NCBI RefSeq assembly: GCF_014199535.1
Contig: NZ_JACHNV010000002.1
Coordinates: 558,001 to 622,000, forward strand
Direction of reading: 5' to 3'
Length of the DNA: 64,000 bases
From: Hymenobacter latericoloratus
GTDB lineage: Bacteria; Bacteroidota; Bacteroidia; Cytophagales; Hymenobacteraceae
Made by a program: the position numbers and the translations under genes
The notes under the pieces: generated by a model
The model's database searches: none
What the model saw: only the letters and a program-made list of their open reading frames with translations
Told to the model about the DNA's origin: nothing
In this document: one piece after another, positions 8,515-15,970 of the stretch
Layout: each line of letters starts with the position of its first letter
Position numbering within the stretch: position 1 is the stretch's first letter

Positions 8515-9420
8515 TTAGGAAGTAGCAGAAGAGGGACCCGCCAGGTGCTGCAGATTCCACCACAGCCCGCGCCCCAGGGCCCGCAGGTGGCTCCACTCGG
8601 AGCGCCACGAAAACGACACGGCCTTTTTGGGCAGGGCCGCCAGCAGAAACACGCAGGTACTCGTCCAGCGCGACCAGCCCGTGAAGTTGCGGCGGATGAA
8701 CAGCAGGCGGTTGCGGTTCATGTAGTAGGTTTTCAGCACCGAGGCCTTGCCCACCGACATCGACTCTTTGTGGTAAATCGTCGATTCAGCGACGTAGTGG
8801 CAGGTGTAGCCCCAGCGCTTAATGATTTCGCAGTAGTCCAGCTCCTCGTAGTACAGGAAGTACACTTCCGGCATCAGGCCCACCTCGTCAATCACGCGGC
8901 GGGGCACCATCATGGCGGCGCCGTCGGCTAGTTGGGTGGGGCCGGAGGTGTTGTGCTGGCCGTAGTCGGGCTCCAGGTGCCCAATGGTCACGCTGCGGCC
9001 CGTCCAGGTATTAATGCCCCGGGAGCCGGCGTACTGAATAATACCGTTTGAGCCGTGAAAGATGATTTTGGGCGAGGCAATGCCGGCCTCCGGGTTTTGC
9101 TCGAACAGCTCGACCAGGGGCTCCAGAAAGCCGGGCGCTACCTCCGTGTCGTTGTTCAGGAACAGAATGTACTTGCCCCTGGCCTGCCGGATACCCAGGT
9201 TGTTGCCGCCCGCGAAGCCCAGGTTCTGGGGGGAGCGGATGAGCTGCACCTCCGGGAACTGCTCCGTAATCAGGCCGGGGTCGTCGGCGGGGGAGGCGTT
9301 GTCCACCACAATAATTTCCACGGCCGGGTACGTAAGCTGGCGCAGGGAAGCCACCATCTCGCAGGTAACGCGGGCCTGGTTGTAGTTGATCGAAATAATG
9401 GATACCAGAGGCGTGGCCAT
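8515..9420 (-). CDS. Glycosyltransferase family 2, rhamnosyltransferase-like
   Basis: This 301-residue protein has the compact GT2 layout of WbbL/RfbF-type transferases: VSIISINYNQ at the N-terminus, VVDNAS at 38-43, QNLGFAGGNN, the metal-binding NNDTE at 89-93, and YFLYYEELDYC with a downstream AESTIYH block, where the EELD supplies the acidic acceptor residue. The enzyme is cytosolic or peripheral, without a clear membrane span. Only seven and nine bases separate it from its neighbours, so it is co-transcribed with them. Rhamnose as the donor is a family tendency rather than something the sequence proves. Confidence 0.85.
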   Translation of the reverse strand: MATPLVSIISINYNQARVTCEMVASLRQLTYPAVEIIVVDNASPADDPGLITEQFPEVQLIRSPQNLGFAGGNNLGIRQARGKYILFLNNDTEVAPGFLEPLVELFEQNPEAGIASPKIIFHGSNGIIQYAGSRGINTWTGRSVTIGHLEPDYGQHNTSGPTQLADGAAMMVPRRVIDEVGLMPEVYFLYYEELDYCEIIKRWGYTCHYVAESTIYHKESMSVGKASVLKTYYMNRNRLLFIRRNFTGWSRWTSTCVFLLAALPKKAVSFSWRSEWSHLRALGRGLWWNLQHLAGPSSATS

Positions 9421-9427
9421 AAGCTGG

Positions 9428-10864
9428 TCAGGGTTGAAGGGGTTTCGGATCAGAGTCGAGCTTGGGACCCAGGAAAATGAAAGCCCAGGAGATGTACACG
9501 ATGATGGCCGAGGGCATGAAGTTGATGACCTCGTTGCCGTAGCTGCAGAACAGGATGCCCGCCGCGCCCGCCGTCAGGGCGTTCAGCTTCACGCGCAGCC
9601 TGGGGTCCCGGATGTTCCAGACGATGCCGCACCCCTTGCCCACGATGTAGAGCATGATGCCAAACCAGATGATAAAGCCCACAATGCCGTACATCACCCA
9701 CACCTTCACCCAGTAGCTGTCGGGCGGAATGGTGGAGAGGTAGCTGCCTGGGTTATACTTAATGCCCCAGGTACCAATGGTGCCCACGCCGCCCCCAAAC
9801 GGGTGCGAATCGAGGTAGTTGCGCAGCACCAGCTGGTTGTTGAGGCGCACGTTCAGGGAGGCGTCCTGCGGGTCGAGGGCCGTGCGCATGCGGTACACGT
9901 TGTAGTTGCTGTCCCCGATTTTGGTGTACTTCAGCACATACAGGGCCGAGAGGGCCAGCACCGAGCCTACCACCAGGGCCTTGATGTTCTTGCTGATCAG
10001 CAGGGCTACCCCAATGCCCACCAGCAAGGCAAACAGCGCCCCCCGGGTGCCGGAAATAAACATGCCCGTAATCAGCAGGCCGGCCGCCAGCAGCAGCAGC
10101 ATTTTCTGCCACTTCTTAAACGGCCCGAACCCCAGAATCAGGGCAATTAGGGCAATATGGGCCTGCGAAGCCCCAAACTGGCCGGCGTCGCTGTAGAAGG
10201 AAAACACGCGCAGCTTGCCCCAGAGCAGGTGGGTTTTGGCGTTGCCCACGTCCAGAAAGTGCTGCTCGCCCGGCGAGAGGCCGATGTAGAGCTGCTTGAG
10301 CCCGTTGAGCGTGCCCAGCAACGACAGCCCAATCAGCAAAACCAGAAACAGGTTCAGGTCTTTTTTCTGGTTGAACAGCAGCAGGGCCAGCGGCACCGTC
10401 AGGAGCCAGTAGAACGAGGCGCTCCGGAACTCCTGTACCCACCCCATCACACTGGCCCCCGAGGGGTTGCCCAGCTCCAGAATGTTCACCCCGAACCAGA
10501 ACAGCGTCAGCAGCATCAGGTCGTTGCGGAGGTAGCTCCAGTCGAAGCGGCGGTGCTGCACCAGCACCGCCACGGCCGTAGTCACCAGCAACCCATCAAT
10601 AGCCAGCCCAAACGGCGCCCCGCCCACTTCCCGGTCAATGATAAAGAACAGAAAGCAGTAGCAGAGCAGGGCGATGATGCCTACCCGCGGGGTAGTGAAC
10701 AAGATGATGACAAACGGCACCACCACGGCCAGCACAATCAGCAGGGCCGGCACCAGCAAACCCGCCTGGGCCGTGCCCCAGCCCACTACCACAGCCGCCA
10801 GCACCGCCAGCAGAATCTGCATCCCGCGGGTTTTTAGGGTAGGAACTGGGGCAAATTGGCTCAT
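9428..10864 (-). CDS. O-antigen ligase/polymerase family protein, Wzy-like
   Basis: This 478-residue protein starts MSQFAPVPTLKTRGMQILL and has ten or more hydrophobic helices. A large periplasmic loop in the C-terminal half contains RLNNQLVLRNYLDSHPFGGGVGTIG, the H-x-x-x-G-G-G pattern typical of the Wzy_C/WaaL superfamily. It would join repeat units on the periplasmic side, working with the Wzx-like flippase and the Wzc-like co-polymerase. A longer frame to 10930 is not favoured because the extension is not hydrophobic and lies in the intergenic gap. A 111-base spacer separates it from the Wzc-like gene. Confidence 0.85.
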   Translation of the reverse strand: MSQFAPVPTLKTRGMQILLAVLAAVVVGWGTAQAGLLVPALLIVLAVVVPFVIILFTTPRVGIIALLCYCFLFFIIDREVGGAPFGLAIDGLLVTTAVAVLVQHRRFDWSYLRNDLMLLTLFWFGVNILELGNPSGASVMGWVQEFRSASFYWLLTVPLALLLFNQKKDLNLFLVLLIGLSLLGTLNGLKQLYIGLSPGEQHFLDVGNAKTHLLWGKLRVFSFYSDAGQFGASQAHIALIALILGFGPFKKWQKMLLLLAAGLLITGMFISGTRGALFALLVGIGVALLISKNIKALVVGSVLALSALYVLKYTKIGDSNYNVYRMRTALDPQDASLNVRLNNQLVLRNYLDSHPFGGGVGTIGTWGIKYNPGSYLSTIPPDSYWVKVWVMYGIVGFIIWFGIMLYIVGKGCGIVWNIRDPRLRVKLNALTAGAAGILFCSYGNEVINFMPSAIIVYISWAFIFLGPKLDSDPKPLQP

Positions 10865-10975
10865 GAGGGAAAAGCAGGTAGGGGGTAGCTGGTGGCTGGA
10901 GCAGGAAAGGCTGCTGACGTGGAAAGCCACTTGCCGGACTTTGTGGTCGGGCCTGGCTTTTCGGAGGAAGTTGGG

Positions 10976-13228
10976 CTAGGGATTGAGCAGGCCCTGGAGC
11001 GGACGCGGGGGTAGGCCGGCTTTCTTGCCGGTGCCAGCTTTCACGCGGGCCCCGATGAAATCCGTCACGTACTCGGGCAGCACTCCGTTCAGCACCACCT
11101 CAATCGGGGCCCGGGTCACGTTCTTGATGTTCTCGAAAATCTTCTTGTCGGCCTGCTCCCAGCTGCGGGTGGCCTTCACGGCTACCAGAATCAGGTCGAG
11201 GCTTTGGAGCAGGGAGGCGGGGTAGGTGGCTTCCAGCAGCGCCGGAAACTCCACAATAATCACGGCGTTGTTGTAGGCCCGTGTCCCGGCCAGGTCGGCC
11301 ACCGTCACGCCCTGCGAGAGGCCCTGCAGGGGCGAGTAGTAGGCCGTGTGCCCCTCCATCCAGACGTGCACGGCGTGGTCGTTCGGAAACAGGCCCAGCG
11401 TCTTGATTTTCATGTTGTTGAGGCTGGCCGTCAGGGAAGTGCTGAGGGTAGTTTTGCCCTCGCCGCTCTGGCTGCTCAGGACCCCAATCATGAAGGGCTT
11501 GCCGGAGTCGTCCTTCTGGTGCATTTTCAGCAGCAGCTGCCGCGCCAGCTGGTCTTCGGCCCGTTGGGCGTCCAGCAGCTGCTTCTGGTTCAGGTTGGTC
11601 GTGCTCGGGATGATGCCCATCACCGGAAAGCTAGTCACCTTGGTCGCCAGGGCCGGTTTCTGCAGGGAGTTGTTGAGCAGATCAGCCGCTACCAGGCCGG
11701 CGCCCGTGAACAGAAACGACCCGATCAGGCCGCCCAGCAGCAGCACCAGCAGGCGGGTACCGCCAGCCGTGGCCGGCAGGTTGGGCGGGTCCACCACCTT
11801 CAGCTGCGAAGCCAGCTCCACGTTCTGCTGGGAGAGTTTGCTTTGCTTCAGCCCCTCTACCTGCGACATGTACTCCTTCTCGGCAATTTCCACCTCCCGG
11901 CGGATTTTGCGGATTTCAGCGCCCAGCGGCACCAGGCTGTTGTACTGGCTGGCCACGCTGTTTTTCTGTTGCCGCATGGAGCTGAGCTGCCCGCGCAGGT
12001 CTTCTACCTGCAGGGCGTTTTTGCTGTAGTCCTGCAGCAGGTCCTTCACGGCTACCCCCTGCACCGAGCGGGAGTCGGCGTCGTAGCTGGTGGTAGCGGC
12101 ATCCAGGCTGCTGCTCACGCTGGCGGCCTGCTGGCGCAGGCTGGCCACGCGGGCTGCCCCCTCGGGCGTGTTGGCGCTTTTGGTCAGCAGCTCAGCTTCC
12201 GAAAGCTGCTCGTTCAGCTCGGCCAGGCGGTTGCTCAGGCGCAGAATTTCCTGGCTTTTCAGGTTCGATACGCCCCGCCGGCCCAGGGAAGCCTGCGTCG
12301 ATTTCAGGGCCGAGCTGGCCCCGGCGTACTGCATTTCCAGCTCGTTGAGCTTGTCGGCCGTGAGCTGGCGCTCTTCGGTGGAGGAAATAATCTGCTTATC
12401 GTAGTCGACGATGTTGTGGGCCTGGTGAAAGGCCAGCAGCTTTTTCTCGGCGGCCTGCAGCTTGGCGTAGGCCTTCTGGGTCGCCTCATCAAAGTAGCCG
12501 ATGACGTTGGCGTTCTGGCCCACAAACAGCTCCTTGTGCTTGCGGATAAACACCTGGGTCAGAATATCCAGGGTTTCGCGGCACACCTGCGGATTCTTGG
12601 AGGTGTACTCAATCTTGAGCAGGTCGCTGTCCTTGATACGGTTGGCCGAAATATTCCACATAGCCACCTCCGAGTAGTAGGGGTGCTTGGAGTACAGCAG
12701 CCGGTAAATGGCGTTGGTGTTGTTGATTTTGTAGGCCGCCGTGAGGTGGGCCAGGGTTTCATCGGCCGTGCTGCCGCCCAGCGTAGCGGCCAGCGAGTCG
12801 AGCATATGCTCATCGGCGGCGTTAAGCTTGGAGGGCATCAGCACGCGCTGCACCGAAGCCAGCAGGCCAGTGGGGGCGGTAGAGGCTTGCTGGGTTTTTA
12901 CGGCGGCAGCGGCTCCGCTGGCCTTGCGCTCCTGCAGGTGCAGGGCCAGCAGGCGCAGGCCCACTTCCTCGCGCGTTTCGCGGGAGTTAATCAGGGAAAG
13001 CAGGTTGTCGAAGGCCGTGGAAGCGGCGTTCCAGCCCCCCCCGGCCGCGTTGTTGTCGCCGTCAATCTTGTAGCCCGAGGCAATGCCGGTGTAGATAACC
13101 GTATCGGAAGTGTACTTCTTGTCGCGGTTACGGCCGAAGAAATAAATGGAAACGCAGGTAGCCAGCGGCACCAGCAAGAGCAGCAGCCAGTGGCGGCGCA
13201 GCAGCCGGTAGAGGTCTTTCAGGGTCAT
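10976..13228 (-). CDS. Wzc-like polysaccharide co-polymerase with degenerate BY-kinase domain
   Basis: This 750-residue protein has an N-terminal Wzz domain with a first helix at about 13-31, a long periplasmic coiled-coil section, a second helix at about 493-518 (LLVLLLGGLIGSF) and a cytoplasmic P-loop domain. Walker A is intact (SSQSGEGKTT, 585-594). The Walker A' acidic pair of BY-kinases is replaced by LGLFPNDH (about 611-618) and Walker B by VIIVEFP instead of a hydrophobic-DxPP strand, and the C-terminal tail has no tyrosine cluster. It should set chain length and couple polymerisation to export, but tyrosine kinase activity is doubtful. Its ATG overlaps the stop of the outer-membrane gene by four bases. 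Confidence 0.85.
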   Translation of the reverse strand: MTLKDLYRLLRRHWLLLLLVPLATCVSIYFFGRNRDKKYTSDTVIYTGIASGYKIDGDNNAAGGGWNAASTAFDNLLSLINSRETREEVGLRLLALHLQERKASGAAAAVKTQQASTAPTGLLASVQRVLMPSKLNAADEHMLDSLAATLGGSTADETLAHLTAAYKINNTNAIYRLLYSKHPYYSEVAMWNISANRIKDSDLLKIEYTSKNPQVCRETLDILTQVFIRKHKELFVGQNANVIGYFDEATQKAYAKLQAAEKKLLAFHQAHNIVDYDKQIISSTEERQLTADKLNELEMQYAGASSALKSTQASLGRRGVSNLKSQEILRLSNRLAELNEQLSEAELLTKSANTPEGAARVASLRQQAASVSSSLDAATTSYDADSRSVQGVAVKDLLQDYSKNALQVEDLRGQLSSMRQQKNSVASQYNSLVPLGAEIRKIRREVEIAEKEYMSQVEGLKQSKLSQQNVELASQLKVVDPPNLPATAGGTRLLVLLLGGLIGSFLFTGAGLVAADLLNNSLQKPALATKVTSFPVMGIIPSTTNLNQKQLLDAQRAEDQLARQLLLKMHQKDDSGKPFMIGVLSSQSGEGKTTLSTSLTASLNNMKIKTLGLFPNDHAVHVWMEGHTAYYSPLQGLSQGVTVADLAGTRAYNNAVIIVEFPALLEATYPASLLQSLDLILVAVKATRSWEQADKKIFENIKNVTRAPIEVVLNGVLPEYVTDFIGARVKAGTGKKAGLPPRPLQGLLNP

Positions 13229-13995
13229 CGGCCATTCATTAAGAGGTGGAGGGGCGTGCCCAGCAGATCTTCCAGCAGCAGCAGGGCCGTCTGGTATTTG
13301 TTGCGGGCTTCTTCCTGGGCCAGCAGGGCCTTGTTGTGCAGCTCGGTAGCGGCCATCTGCTCGTCCACGGGCATTTCGCCGCTGCGGAATTTGCTGTCGG
13401 CCAGCTTCTTGCTGATGCCCGCTGTTTGTACGGCGTTCTGGTAGTGCTGTAGGTTGGTGCGGGCCAGGGCCAGTTCCTGATACAGCAGAATCACCTGGCG
13501 GCGCACTTCAGTTTCGCCTACGGCCCGCTCGGCGGTGGCCTGCTGCAGAAGCAGCTCCTGCTTATGAATGGTGGCCCGGCGGCTGGAAAGCTGCTCCAGG
13601 GGCACCATCACATTCAGGCCCACGTTGTACTGGGCCCGGGCTCCCAGGGCAAAGGCATTCAGCTGCTGCACCCGCTCCGTGGAGCCATTGGTGGCAAAGT
13701 AGGGCAGGGTGCCGTAGTTGTAGCTGGAGCCCAGAGCCACCGAGTTCAGGATTTTCTTGCGGGCCAGCCGAATGTCCTCGTTTGCTACCTGCTTGGCCAG
13801 CTCCAGCTTTTCCAGCCCCGCCGAGTGGCTGATGGCGGCCTGGTACAGGATGGGCAGCACCGCTTCGGGGGACTTAAAAAAACGCTCTTCCCAGGGCAGG
13901 GTAGGGGGGGGCGGCGGCCCGGCTACCTGCTGCCCCCGGCCGAGCAGGGGCGCGGCCGCCAGGGCAATAACCAGTGAGTAGAAAGCAATTTTCAT
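13225..13995 (-). CDS. Half-length TolC-like outer-membrane protein of the EPS cluster
   Basis: This 256-residue protein begins MKIAFYSLVIALAAAPLLG, a signal peptide, followed by a Pro-rich stretch encoded by a run of eight C (plus strand G8 near 13904-13911). The rest is long amphipathic helix (NEDIRLARKKIL, VRRQVILLYQELALARTNLQHYQNAV, GEMPVDEQMAATELHNKALLAQEEARNKYQTALLLLEDLLG) with beta segments between, the pattern of one outer-membrane efflux protein (OEP) repeat. Canonical TolC monomers carry two repeats and exceed 400 residues, so this is half size. No Wza with SLBB domains is present in the cluster, so this protein may supply or scaffold the export route. Start and stop overlap both neighbours (TGATG and ATGA). 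Confidence 0.8.
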   Translation of the reverse strand: MKIAFYSLVIALAAAPLLGRGQQVAGPPPPPTLPWEERFFKSPEAVLPILYQAAISHSAGLEKLELAKQVANEDIRLARKKILNSVALGSSYNYGTLPYFATNGSTERVQQLNAFALGARAQYNVGLNVMVPLEQLSSRRATIHKQELLLQQATAERAVGETEVRRQVILLYQELALARTNLQHYQNAVQTAGISKKLADSKFRSGEMPVDEQMAATELHNKALLAQEEARNKYQTALLLLEDLLGTPLHLLMNGR

Positions 13996-14879
13996 CAGAC
14001 GTTTTCCTTTTGCAGCAAAGCCGGGAAGGTTTTCAGCAGAATCTGCAGGTCCTTGCGGAAGGAGTAGTTGGTGGCGTATTCCACATCCAGGGCCTTGCGC
14101 TCCTCCGCCGACATGTCGCCGCCCTTGCCGCGCTTGCTTACCTGCCACAGGCCCGTAATGCCGGCCGGGGCCAGAAAGCGGGTAGCAAACTGGTCGGTGG
14201 TGAGCTTTTCGGCCTCGTAGAGGGGTAGGGGGCGGTTGCCCACCAGCGACATGTCGCCGCGGAGCACGTTGAAGAGCTGGGGCAGCTCGTCGATGCTGGT
14301 GTTGCGGATAAACATGCCGATGCGGGTGATGCGCGGGTCGTTGGCAATTTTGATAAAAGTGGCCTCCTCCCGCGCCTTTTTGGTTTGGTAGTAGTGCTTC
14401 TCACAAATCAGGTTGCCGTGCTGGTCAATCAGGTGGCTCTGGCAGGCCCCGCCCTCGTGGCCGCAGGCGCAGATGCCCGGCTCCACGGCCGCATCCTCGG
14501 GGGAGGCGGCCTGGTACTGGTTCTGGTTTTTCATGGATGCCAGCAGCTGATCCGCGTCGGGGCGCATGGAGCGGAATTTCCAGAAGCGGAACTTGCGGTA
14601 ACCCGTACCCACGCGGTAGGAGTAGTACAGCACCGGCCCCTTCGATTCGAGCTTAATCAGCAGGGCTACCACCAGAAACAGGGGTAGCAGGGCCAACAGA
14701 ATCAGGGAGGAGAAAACGATATCGAAGAGGCGCTTGGCCACCGGCATGCGCATGACGCGGCCCCGGGGGCGCACGGCTCTCGGTTTCCGGAGGGGGCGGT
14801 GTGTGAGCTGCCAGCCGCCGGGGAGCAACGGTTGAGGGGCACTACTGGAAGGATAGAGGTTGGGAGCGGTAGCGTTCAT
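13995..14879 (-). CDS. Initiating sugar-phosphate transferase (WcaJ/PglC-type) with Cys/His insert
   Basis: This 294-residue protein is a bacterial sugar transferase (PF02397). A re-entrant hydrophobic helix lies at about 50-75, followed by KFRFWKFRSM, the core FIKIANDPRITRIGMFIRNTSIDELPQLFNV with its catalytic Asp-Glu pair, and GDMSLVGNRPLPLYE. It transfers sugar-1-phosphate to undecaprenyl phosphate and starts the repeat unit. Between the KFRSM block and the core is an insert with C137, C139, H141, C146, H149, H154, C159 and H162, which looks like a metal-binding knuckle; related inserts occur in other Bacteroidota homologues. It is the first gene of the polymer cluster proper. Start chosen at ATG 14879; an upstream ATG ten codons earlier is possible. 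Confidence 0.85.
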   Translation of the reverse strand: MNATAPNLYPSSSAPQPLLPGGWQLTHRPLRKPRAVRPRGRVMRMPVAKRLFDIVFSSLILLALLPLFLVVALLIKLESKGPVLYYSYRVGTGYRKFRFWKFRSMRPDADQLLASMKNQNQYQAASPEDAAVEPGICACGHEGGACQSHLIDQHGNLICEKHYYQTKKAREEATFIKIANDPRITRIGMFIRNTSIDELPQLFNVLRGDMSLVGNRPLPLYEAEKLTTDQFATRFLAPAGITGLWQVSKRGKGGDMSAEERKALDVEYATNYSFRKDLQILLKTFPALLQKENV

Positions 14880-14965
14880 AGCCAGAAAGTGTTGGTAGTC
14901 TTGGACCAATACAGATCGGGAATTTTAGGTAGTACAGGTCGGGTAGGCGGCACAGGAGAAAGGCC

Positions 14966-15352
14966 CTAGGCCCGCACGCGGTTGAGCACATTCTTGATTC
15001 TGATTTCCAGCTCTTCCGGGTTAAAGGGCTTCACGATGTAGTCGTCGGCGCCCTGCCGCAGGCACTGGATTTTCTTGCTGCTCTCGTCGGCCACCGACAG
15101 CATGAGCAGGGGCGTAGCCGCGTGGGAGGCGTGGGCCCGCAGGCGCTTGAGAAACTCCAGCCCGTCCATCTGCGGCATCTCGTAGTCGGCCACAATGGCG
15201 TCGGCCTGGTGACCTTTCTGCAGCCAGTTCAGGGCTTCCTGCCCGTTGGAGGTAACCACCACATCGTACTCCGTGGAAAAGTAGTGCTCCAGAATCAGCC
15301 GGATAGAGGGCTCATCATCAATGATGAGGAGTTGTTTCTTGGGGAAGACCAT
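14966..15352 (-). CDS. Single-domain response regulator (CheY-like)
   Basis: This 128-residue protein is only a receiver domain. The acidic pair IDDE lies at 11-14, the phospho-acceptor is D56 in VADYEMPQMDG, the switch Ser is in MLSVADE near 85, and K108 is in YIVKPF. There is no output domain, so it signals by protein contact or serves as a phosphorelay intermediate. It stands 86 bases upstream of the sugar transferase on the same strand and downstream of the hybrid kinase, whose HPt domain could phosphorylate it. A role in switching exopolysaccharide synthesis is therefore likely but inferred from position only. Confidence 0.85.
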   Translation of the reverse strand: MVFPKKQLLIIDDEPSIRLILEHYFSTEYDVVVTSNGQEALNWLQKGHQADAIVADYEMPQMDGLEFLKRLRAHASHAATPLLMLSVADESSKKIQCLRQGADDYIVKPFNPEELEIRIKNVLNRVRA

Positions 15353-15970
15353 AAGTGCCAGAAGTTATGGTGAGTAGAAAGTGTCAGGGTCAGCTGAATT
15401 TGATGCTGCTAATCGGATAAAAAATTGGGCTTCCGGGAGCCGAGCACAGGAAGTAGCCCGGTACCGACGCACCAAAAAGCCCTCCGGCAGCCCCAGGAGG
15501 CTGGCCGAGGTGGCCGGGTGGGAGTAGAGGGAGAGAGGGCTGCCAGCGGGCTGAGGCCTGATGGTGCTGGGGCAGCAGAGCGGGAGCGAAGCGGACGGCG
15601 GGCGCGCTTCAGGAGAGCAAATGGGGTAGCCAGCTATTTCAGTAGTCGAAATATGGCTATGAGTGAGGTAATTAGGTATGTTCGGCCGCAGGGCCAGGGT
15701 AACGAAAGTACAGTGTCAAGGGATGCGCACAAGGCAGTAGCTAGAGCAGTACAACCTTACCAAACTTCTCAACTCACACCGTACGGCATAGTACGACTAT
15801 GAGTCTTGTATGTTCTAATTTTATGTAATTATATTGATTAATATTTGTATTAGAAAATAGAACTCGTGAAAATAATTATGGCGTAAGTTAAAAAAATGCC
15901 TCAATAAGGCCTAGCGCGCCACGAATTAACAGGGGTGATAGAGGTTGGATTGGGCATAATATGCTGCTTG
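15353..15970. other. 618-bp intergenic region between hybrid kinase and response regulator
   Basis: No convincing gene is present; the open frames here have no recognisable domain. The stretch 15800-15960 is strongly AT-rich against the GC-rich background. A TACTTTCG box on the minus strand (plus positions 15703-15710) differs by one base from the TAnnTTTG -7 consensus and could belong to a long leader of the response regulator and EPS genes. Confidence 0.5.

Noticed and set aside
11204..13444. 746-codon plus-strand frame opposite the Wzc-like and OEP genes
   Set aside because: It is antisense to two clear genes, is Gln/His/Gly-rich without domains, and arises from high GC.
15425..15802. 125-codon plus-strand frame in the kinase/regulator gap
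   Set aside because: Composition is Arg/Gly-rich noise with no conserved block.
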